A stretch of 5,368 bases of DNA. It comes from Ilumatobacteraceae bacterium (GTDB taxonomy: Bacteria; Actinomycetota; Acidimicrobiia; Acidimicrobiales; Ilumatobacteraceae). Position 1 is the stretch's first letter, and each line of letters begins with the position of its first letter. The stretch spans positions 1 through 5,368 of the forward strand of contig JALOLG010000142.1 of the NCBI GenBank assembly GCA_025456105.1, written 5' to 3'. The position numbers and the translations under genes are program-made. Positions 1-5,368 of this stretch are shown here, one piece after another. Under the pieces are notes generated by a model. That model worked only from the letters and a program-made list of their open reading frames with translations. It made no database searches and had not been told where the DNA came from.

Positions 1-663
1 CCGGAACGACGAGCCCGCTGCGGGCGCGATGCGTGTCAGCACCGGCGGCTCGAGGTCCGGCGCGACGCTCAGTGTCGCCGGGTCGAGAACGGTCCGCTGG
101 CCGAGGCTGTCCTCGACCTCGCAGCTCACCGTGACCAGAGCCCCGGCGGCGGCATCGACCGGGATCCGCAGCTCGCGAGTCTCGGACTGCGCCTGACCGC
201 TGAGGCTGATGGTCCACGCCTGCTCGATGGCGCCGGCCACGGCCAGCTCGGCGATGCGAAGGCCGTGGTCGTCGGCGAGGTCGACTGTCACCGTGAGGAA
301 GTGGTTCGGAAGGACCTCGGCCGCCGGAGAGGCGAGGAGAACGCCGGTCGGCGGCTGGTCGTCGACAAGCCTCAGGACGTGCGAGGCGGGCGTCGCGAGG
401 TTGCCCGACACATCCTCCGCCTGAGCGCTGATCACGATCTCCGAGACCCCGGTCGGCGCGACCACGGCCCGTCGGTGCTCGCCGCCCGGGTCGAGGGCGG
501 CGGCCCCGTGAACCCCGCCCGAGCCGAGGACCACCGTCCTCAGCGCGTCGTTCGATGCAACCGCCGCGCGCAGGGTCAGGGGCCGTCCCTCGAGCGCTGT
601 CCAGGCGTCGCCGTCGACCACGGCCTCGAGCGGCGGCAGCAGCGTCACCACCGGCGGCTCGAG
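1..663 (-). repeat. Ig-like repeats with Pro-Pro linkers (residues 1569-1789, third copy truncated by the window)
   Basis: Two repeats of about 101 residues and the first strand of a third are seen. Each starts with an acidic residue and Pro-Pro: D1568-L-E-P-P1572, D1670-Q-P-P1673 and D1771-L-E-P-P1775. The prolines are 101 and 102 residues apart. Inside the repeats are typical Ig-like strands such as SEIVISAQAEDVSGN (1642-1656) and LVTVSCEVEDSLGQ (1744-1757), the second repeat carrying the lone C1749. They resemble the Ig-like modules found in bacterial surface proteins next to Big_5 domains. The array continues beyond base 1, so the copy number is unknown. Confidence 0.75.
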
Positions 664-3600
664 GTCGCGGACGCGGAAGGTCGAGCTGAAGGGAACGGCG
701 AGCGGGTTGCCGGCGAGGTCGGCGGCGCCCTCGATCTGCACGGTGTAGAAGCCGTCGAGCTCGAGCGCGGCGAGCGGCCGGATCCGGATGTCGAAGCCGT
801 CGCGCTGCAGGTCGAGCACGGCCTCCACGGCCCCGCCCGCAGCATCGAGCAGGCGCACGGTCTCTGGGGTCAGCGAACCGGAATCCATCGGCTCGGAGCA
901 GGTGACGACCGGCACCACGTCGGGCCCCACCGGGCTCAGCCCTTCGGGATCGTGCGCGGGCTTGGCGCCGAGCACCTGTGGCGGCACGACGTCGCGGGTG
1001 CGGAACGCGGCGTGGAAATCGAAGGCCGGCCGCCGCCCGGCGAGGTCCTCGACCTGCTTCGAGATTTCGATCAGGTAGAGGCGCTCGCTGCCGAGTGGGG
1101 CGTGCGCCAGCCTCACCCGGGTGAACGGCACGAGCGGACCTTCGCCATCCGGATCCGGCACCGTCTCGACGCTCGGCACGGTCGCCACCGGGTTGCCGCT
1201 GCCCTGCTCGCGCAGCACGATGCGGCCGCCTACCAGCGATGCCGAACGCATCAGCTCCGAGAAATCGACGAGGACGTCGCCCGAGGGATCCGCGTCCTGA
1301 GCGCCGTTGACCGGCGCGGTCGCCGGCACCCATGGGTTCAGCTCGTCGAGAAGGATCTCGCCTAGGTGCAGGGGCTCGGTCCCGACCACGATGCCGCGCA
1401 GACTGTGCCGACCGAGACCGTCCGCGGCATAGGCTTCGAGCTCGTAGGTGTGGCCGGCGGAGAGCACCGGAAACTCGAAGGCGCCGTCCCCGCCCGAAAG
1501 GGCCTGGAAGCTGCGCCCGTCGAAGCTCATGGTGACGAGCGCCGCGACCGCGGGCTGCCCCGATGGGTCGAGGACGACGCCGTCCGCCGACGCGGAGAGC
1601 TCGATCGGGATCTCGAGCTCGATCGTGTCGCCGTGCTGCGCCTGCGCGATCTCGATCTCGCGCGAGCCGCCGAGGCCCGCCTTCACGGCCGTGACGGTGT
1701 AGCGTCCGACCCCGAGCCCGGCGATCGGAGTGATCGCGCCGCCGGCACCGGTCGTGGTCGAGACGTCCCGCGGCCCGTAGAAGCTGCTCCCGGTGATCCG
1801 CACCGTCGCGTCCTCGACCGGCTCGCCGGCCTGGGTCACCGTCACCCCGACGGTGGCCCTCCCCACCAGCTCGAGCTCCACCACCTGATCGGCTGGCGGG
1901 TCCGGCATGCGGCGTTCGCCCGCCGCGCCGAGCGCTGAGATGAAGCCGTGGCCCAGTATCTGATCGACGCCGAAACCGGCGCAGCTGCCGAGGCAGGCGC
2001 CGACCCGGTAGCGGTCGGCCGCCACGTCTGCGAAGCTCGCCGTCGCGTTGACGGCGACGTGGTCCACCCTCGGCGCCGCGCCGCTCGGCTCGCGGAAGTA
2101 CGTGGAGCTCTCCTGCCGGAAGACGATCACCGGCTCGTCGGCGCCGAGATTGCCTCCCGCCGGCCCGACCACCCTCACCGTCACATCGGCCGTTGCCGGC
2201 AGCTCGAGGTCAGCCGAGGTGCTCGGCGACGCCACCGGATCGACCGCCACTGAGCGCTCGACGAACAGCGGCGACGACGGGTCGAAGGCGGTGATCATCG
2301 CCGTGCCGGCCGGCACCCCTTCGAAGCTGAAGCTGCCGTCGAAACCGGTGTACGAAACCCACTCGCGCTGGAAGCTCTGGACCTCGCCTCTCTGGTTGAG
2401 CACGACCGAGGTCTGGAGGCGGACGTGGGCGCTCGCCACCGGCAGCTCGTCCTGGTCCCGCAGCACGCCGGTGAGGCGGCCCATGGGAGCGAGCGAGACG
2501 TCCAGCACCGCATCGCGGGCGCAGCCGCCGCCGTACTGCGGGTCCGAGGCGTCGCAGAGGCGGGCCCACCGCGAGAGGCCACCCCGGTTGGTCGCCGCGT
2601 CGAAGGCCCGCACCTGGTACTCGAAGCCGACCGGGATGTCGGCGAAGACGTAGGCGCCGTCCTCCCGCGTGGTTTCGGTGGCGAGGTGCACCGGGGGCGA
2701 GCCGGCGCGGAACAGCTGCACCGTCACCGAGGGCGCGGGCGCGCCGCTTTCGGGCAGGGCGACGGTTCCGGAGATCGATCCGGTCGGGTGCAGGCAGATG
2801 GTCTCCGCGAGGATCGTTGTCGCCCCGGCCGGGCCGACACTGACGGCCTCCCATGCTGAACCGTTCACCGCCGAGGTGGCGCTCAGGTTCCAGCCGCCGA
2901 CCATCATCCCGGCGAAGGCAAAGGACGCGCGGTCGTCCGCATCGAGGCTGCGGTCGAGAAATCGATCGGCGAGGTCGTCGATCTCGAGGTCGGAGATGAA
3001 AGGCCGCGGGACGTTGGCAGGCCGGAGCGCGATGCGCACCTGCTGGCCGGCCTTGGCATGACTCTTCGCGTAGCAGAGGGACACCTCACCCTCGACCGCC
3101 GCCCGTCCGCGCGGGACGAGCTCCAGGTCGTCGATCACCTGGCCGGGGGCGACGAGGGCGTCGAGCCAACCGACGCCGTGGTTGGAGTGGTAGACGCGGA
3201 GGCTGAAGCGGCCCGGGGTCACGAGCTCGAAGCGGAAGGCGCCGTCGCCCGCGGTCGTGACCTGGGACTGCGCGACGAGGCCGCCGGTCGGGGTCGAGGT
3301 CCACAGCTCGACAACCGCGCCTTCGACCGCCTGCATGCCGTCCTCAGAGCGAGCTACCACCCGCCCGGCGATGACACCAGGTGCCTCGAAGCTGATCACC
3401 AGCTCGCGGTCGGGAACCCCGTCGATCCACATCGCGGCGGTCACCGAGCCGTAAAATCCGCTGGTCGCGGTCGCCACCAGCGAGCCGACGTTGCTCGGCA
3501 GGCCCTCCACGAGGCACCGGCCGTCACTCTCCAGCTCGCACGGCGTCCATCCCTCCTCGGGGATCTGCCCGATCTGGCCGCCGGAGGTCACTCCGGGCAC

Positions 3601-5368
3601 CCGGTAGGCGATCGGCGTCAGCACCCCGCTCGCGCCGCCACCCGTCTGCTCCGCCTGGACGCGGATGCTGGCGTTCACCAGCCCGCCGAGAACGATGTCC
3701 GTCGCCGCCGCGTGGCCTGGGTACAGCACCTCGATCTGGCCCCGGGCGAGCCTCACGCCGAGACGCACCAGGACCTCGTGCCGGCCGGGCGGCACACCCG
3801 AGATGCGCGCACTGCCGTCGGCACCCGTGCGAGCGCTGAGGGCGGTGCCGAAGCGCCCGATCGCCGCGTCGGCGCCCGCAATAGGCGCGCCGTTGCCGTC
3901 GGCGAGATTGACCGTCACCGAGCCGAGGCCCTGGTCCTCGCGCAGCACGAAGTCAAGCACCAGCACCTGGCCGTCGGCGGTGAGGTCGACCGCGCGGGTC
4001 GTCGAGGCCGCGCTCACCGGGTCCCAGACCTCGAGCTCCACGCGGCCGAGCGCCAGGTCTGGCAGCTCGTAGCGGCCCTCGCCGTCGCTCAGCGTGAACA
4101 CGCCGTGGCTCCGCGCGACGACGTAGGCACCCGCCAGCGCGGACTCACCGCCGCCCGTGACCAGCCGGACCGAGCCGCGAATGCTCCCCGCTGCGCCGAC
4201 GCCGAGGACGATCTCGACTGTCGTCACGGCGTCGCCCGAGAGCTCGGCGACGGCCTCCCCGACGACGCGACCGAGCGCGGGGCTCCAGGCCTTGAAGCGC
4301 GCGACGCCGGGCGGAACGCCCTCCACCGCGAAGCGGCCCTCGGCGTCGGTCGTCGCGACATGGGTCGGGCCCGCGTACCCGGCCGGCGTGACGAACACCT
4401 CCAGCCCAGGTGCCGGCTGCGCCGTCGCGCCGTCGGTCACCGAGCCGGCGACCGCCGCCAGTGGCCGGTCGAGGGTGAGCAGCAGAAGGTCTACCTCGGC
4501 CTCGGCGCCCGGCGTCGGGATGTGCACGGTCGCCGAGGTGAAGCTCGCCCCGTCCGTCGCCACGATCTGCACCGCGCCCACCGGCAGATCCTCGAGGCGG
4601 AAGCGGCCGGCGGCATCCGGCTCCGCCTGCGCGCCCTCCGACGGCGCCGCGATGGAGCGCGCCACGACCAGCGGGTCCCGGAGAGGTGTGCCGTCATCCC
4701 GGCGCAGCGTGCCGACCACGTCGCCGCGGCCGGTCATGGCGATGGTCAGTGCGCGAACCCGTCCGTCTCCGGGAAGCCTCGCGGTGAGCAGCGACTCGTG
4801 CCCGGTCCGGGGGTCGACGGCCCGCAGGGTGAAGCCCGCGTTCTGAAGCGGCACCGACTGATCGCGATAGCGCACGGCGTCGAGCACGAATGCCCCGGCT
4901 GCGTCGCTGCTGACACGGTCGGCGAGGCTCGGGTACCAGTTGCAGCCCTCGATGGCGTGGCACAGCTCGACCATCTCGTAGAGCTCGACCACCGCACCCG
5001 CAAGTGGTCCGCCTTCGGGGCCGATCACCAGCCCGCGGACCGCTCCGCTCTCCAGACCGGCGCCGACCGCGATCGGGTGGCCTGCGAGCGCCAGCTCGGC
5101 GCCGCCGATCAGCGGCAGCGGCGCACCGAAGCTCGACAGGCTCAGCTCGGCGTGCGGGTTGAGCGGCGCCTCGAAGCTCGCAACCACGATCCGTGGGTCC
5201 GCCTGCAGCTGCAGCGAGCGGCCCTCCCGCGGCCTCGACAGCTCCAGCAGGCCGCCGCTGTCGTCGGCGAGCTCGAGCACCGTCGTGAGCTCCCAGTCCT
5301 CGACCGCTGCAGCCGCCAGAGCCTCGGCATCGATCGGCCGGCTGGTGAGGAGCACGAGGTTGCGGTAG
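1..5368 (-). CDS. Giant multidomain beta-sandwich protein (carboxypeptidase-regulatory-like, Big_5 and Ig-like repeats), partial at both ends
   Basis: One reading frame runs without a stop through the entire window: 1789 complete codons from 5367 to 1, with base 5368 ending the preceding codon. Third positions are almost always G or C. In order the protein shows an unrecognised beta-rich segment (residues 1-107), about 13 carboxypeptidase-regulatory-like or related modules (108-1342), two SbsA-type Big_5 Ig-like domains (1345-1568), and two and a fraction Ig-like repeats (1569-1789). Families with these folds are normally secreted or surface-attached and mediate adhesion, glycan binding or spacing. 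No peptidase, hydrolase or other catalytic motif is seen, so no enzymatic role is claimed. No long hydrophobic segment that would make a membrane helix is present. Ten of twelve cysteines form within-module pairs, which suits an oxidising, extracytoplasmic location. Start, signal peptide, anchor and regulation are outside the window. The frame and the repeat architecture are firm; the biological role is unknown. Confidence 0.93.
35..57 (-). repeat. Nucleotide copy B of the DLEPPV linker repeat
   Basis: Matches bases 644-666 at 22 of 23 positions and encodes the same D-L-E-P-P-V linker, here opening the third Ig-like repeat. This suggests the Ig-like modules arose by duplication or recombination in units of two, or that the linker is under strong constraint. 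Confidence 0.6.
644..666 (-). repeat. Nucleotide copy A of the DLEPPV linker repeat
   Basis: These 23 bases match bases 35-57 at 22 positions in the same orientation, 609 bases (203 codons, two Ig-like modules) away. The segment encodes the linker D-L-E-P-P-V before the first Ig-like repeat. Such near-identity stands out in a gene whose modules otherwise share little DNA identity. Confidence 0.6.
664..993 (-). other. SbsA-type Ig-like domain (Big_5), second copy (residues 1459-1568)
   Basis: A cleaner copy than the preceding one. It starts with D-V-V-P-P (1459-1463), has C1490-S-E-P-M1494 in place of F-S-E-P-M, then TPETVRLLDAAGGAVEAVL, a strand with the typical D-I-R-I-R-P-L pattern, L-D-G-F-Y-T-V-Q-I (1537-1545) and the diagnostic D-L-A-G-N-P (1550-1555) before the final strand ending at F-R-V-R-D. 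The phenylalanine normally found before S-E-P-M is replaced by C1490, one of only two cysteines without a partner inside its own domain. Confidence 0.85.
994..1335 (-). other. SbsA-type Ig-like domain (Big_5), first copy (residues 1345-1458)
   Basis: The segment has the Big_5 signature: P-V-N-G near 1352-1355, then the strand VLVDFSELM (1365-1373) matching the family's F-S-E-x-M, a central strand region (GGRIVLRE), and the closing D-L-A-G (1441-1444) followed by F-x-x-x-F-R-T-R-D. The usual proline in F-S-E-P-M is leucine here. It lies directly after the last regulatory-like module and 114 residues before the equivalent proline of the next domain. In known proteins the fold is found in S-layer and surface proteins, as a structural spacer or ligand-binding unit. 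Confidence 0.78.
1861..2196 (-). other. Divergent beta module with a CxxxC pair (residues 1058-1169)
   Basis: This unit is about 112 residues long. It opens with a strand rich in valine (ADVTVRVVGPAGG) and has a Pro-rich end (MPDPPADQVVELELVG) that links into the next module. It contains C1125 and C1129 in a short C-L-G-S-C loop just after a D-R-Y-R-V strand. The regulatory-like turn motif is weak, so family assignment rests on its place in the array and its length. It could equally be an unrelated Ig-like fold. Confidence 0.45.
2485..2784 (-). other. Regulatory-like module with a Cys-bounded glycine-rich loop (residues 862-961)
   Basis: A clear member of the array: TGSISGTVALPESGAPAPSV forms the opening strands, D903-G904-x-Y906 the turn and P912-V-G914 the following turn. 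After the strand YQVRAFDAATN an insertion carries C938 and C949 around a Gly-rich, Tyr-containing stretch, and the closing strand follows (DAVLDVSLAP). The cysteines are 11 residues apart and probably form a disulfide-closed loop. This places the likely extra loop at a different edge from that of module 1. Confidence 0.65.
2785..3108 (-). other. Divergent module with an acidic loop (residues 754-861)
   Basis: The segment sits between two clear regulatory-like modules and starts with a matching strand (RAAVEGEVSLCYAKS), but lacks the usual D-x-x-G-x-F turn. Its centre, residues 793-812, is strongly acidic with D793, E795, D797, D798, D801, D805, D809, D811 and D812. It then returns to beta-type sequence (FAFAGMMVGGWNLSATS). 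C765 and C858 lie near its two ends and could join its first and last strands. It holds two of only six lysines in the protein (K768, K772). It may be a metal-stabilised or binding module; that is inference, and no known calcium-binding consensus is matched. Confidence 0.5.
4735..5046 (-). other. Regulatory-like module 1 with a cysteine-bounded insertion (residues 108-211)
   Basis: The module begins with GAVRGLVIGPEGGPLAGAVV, a textbook start for the carboxypeptidase-regulatory-like fold. After the second strand (VVELYEMVEL) comes a loop containing C136 and C142 plus aromatic N143-W144-Y145, then the D155-x-x-G158-x-F160 turn. The two cysteines six residues apart probably form a disulfide closing the loop. 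At about 104 residues the module is longer than its neighbours, and the extra length lies in this loop and in the segment near 166-176. Confidence 0.65.
5047..5367 (-). other. Unrecognised beta-rich segment before the repeat array (residues 1-107)
   Basis: This is the most N-terminal part visible. It alternates hydrophobic and polar residues (for example VLELADD near 30-36 and RIVVASFEAP near 59-68), which suggests beta strands, but I do not recognise a family. It lacks the D-x-x-G-x-F turn and Pro-Gly motif that mark the following modules. Its last 20 residues, ending in GHPIAVGAGLESG, lead directly into the first clear regulatory-like module. It could be the end of a larger N-terminal domain or a divergent earlier repeat. 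There is no methionine start or signal peptide here, so the protein continues upstream. Confidence 0.5.

Larger units (their letters stand above)
1342..5046 (-). repeat. Tandem array of about 13 carboxypeptidase-regulatory-like beta-sandwich modules (residues 108-1342)
   Basis: These are protein-level repeats with little nucleotide identity. The typical module opens with a strand of the type G-x-V, continues through G-x-P-x-x-x-A-x-V, then has a D/G-rich turn followed by an aromatic strand (D-x-x-G-x-F) and a Pro-Gly turn before the last strands. Clear turns: D251-G254-F256 with P262/G264; D341-G344-F346 with P353-G354; G429-G431-Y433; D517-G518 with P527-G528; D708-G709-F711 with P718-G719; D903-G904-Y906 with P912/G914; D1010-G1011-F1013 with P1019/G1021; D1294-G1295-F1297. 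Estimated module limits: 108-211, 213-297, 303-390, 392-475, 481-563, 564-663, 664-753, 754-861, 862-961, 962-1057, 1058-1169, 1170-1255, 1256-1342. Those at 564-663, 754-861 and 1058-1169 are divergent and assigned mainly by position. The transthyretin-like fold is known from the accessory domain of metallocarboxypeptidases and from surface proteins; no peptidase domain is present here. Confidence 0.8.

Noticed and set aside
265..1365. Open plus-strand frame of 366 codons opposite the Big_5 and Ig-like region
   Set aside because: It is exactly in register with the minus-strand codons. With G or C at nearly every third position of the real gene, antisense triplets almost never begin with T, so stops vanish. 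It ends only where the real gene uses the rare Leu codon CTA (bases 1363-1365). The predicted protein is Arg/His/Gly-rich with no domain pattern.
1597..1625. Direct and partly palindromic repeat of GAGCTCGATCG (1597-1607 and 1615-1625)
   Set aside because: It encodes alternating Glu, Leu and Ile residues (ELEIPIEL) using the same favoured codons GAG, CTC and ATC. It lies deep inside the coding frame, with no T-run, so neither a terminator nor an operator.
1366..2253. Two further plus-strand open frames (1366-1938 and 1948-2253) that look like an operon following 265-1365
   Set aside because: They lie in the same antisense register and arise for the same compositional reason; the breaks fall opposite NNA codons of the real gene. 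No ribosome binding sites or recognisable proteins.
2210..2854. Minus-strand frame of 214 codons starting with MGGRQCRPGRG
   Set aside because: It is an out-of-register shadow of the real minus-strand frame: Arg/Pro/Gly-rich low-complexity protein, while the overlapping frame encodes clear regulatory-like modules at 862-961 and 962-1057.
4157..4846. Plus-strand frame of 229 codons rich in Ser, Thr, Ala and Pro
   Set aside because: Antisense shadow with mucin-like composition typical of GC-rich complement; no domain and no codon-position signal. The minus strand here encodes three well-formed modules.
1342..5046. Calling the protein a carboxypeptidase because of its regulatory-like modules
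   Set aside because: No zinc-binding H-x-x-E motif or other peptidase signature is present in the 1789 residues; the fold is used widely as a structural domain.
1..5368. Possible mobile element, CRISPR array, tRNA, rRNA or defence system
   Set aside because: No terminal inverted repeats, transposase motifs, regularly spaced short repeats or RNA gene signatures were seen; every base is accounted for by one coding frame.

Overview
The whole 5368-base window is the interior of one very large protein-coding gene on the minus strand. Read from base 5367 down to base 1, the frame holds 1789 consecutive sense codons with no stop. It is open at both ends, so the start codon, signal peptide, C-terminal anchor, promoter and terminator all lie outside. 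I found no second gene, RNA gene, mobile element, CRISPR array or intergenic gap. Residue numbers below count from the first complete codon at 5367 (residue n has its lowest base at 5368 minus 3n).

The frame is supported by an overwhelming G/C preference at third codon positions along its whole length, by recognisable domain repeats, and by the lack of anything protein-like in the other frames. The DNA is very GC-rich (roughly 70 percent by eye). The organism cannot be named from this fragment. Giant secreted proteins carrying many carboxypeptidase-regulatory-like folds with bacterial Ig-like domains are familiar from GC-rich Acidobacteriota, Myxococcota and related environmental phyla, so such a lineage is a reasonable guess only.

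Layout, N to C terminus (right to left on the map): an unrecognised beta-rich stretch (residues 1-107, bases 5047-5367); about 13 tandem carboxypeptidase-regulatory-like or similar beta-sandwich modules of 83-112 residues, some divergent (residues 108-1342, bases 1342-5046); two SbsA-type (Big_5) Ig-like domains (residues 1345-1568, bases 664-1335); two Ig-like domains of about 101 residues and the first strand of a third, each introduced by an Asp plus Pro-Pro linker (residues 1569-1789, bases 1-663).

No catalytic domain is visible. The picture is a long rod-like extracytoplasmic protein built from beta-sandwich beads. Its role (adhesion, glycan binding, surface scaffold, or stalk for a domain beyond the window) cannot be decided here. 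Twelve cysteines, ten of them paired within single modules, fit an exported protein with disulfides. Only six lysines occur in 1789 residues.
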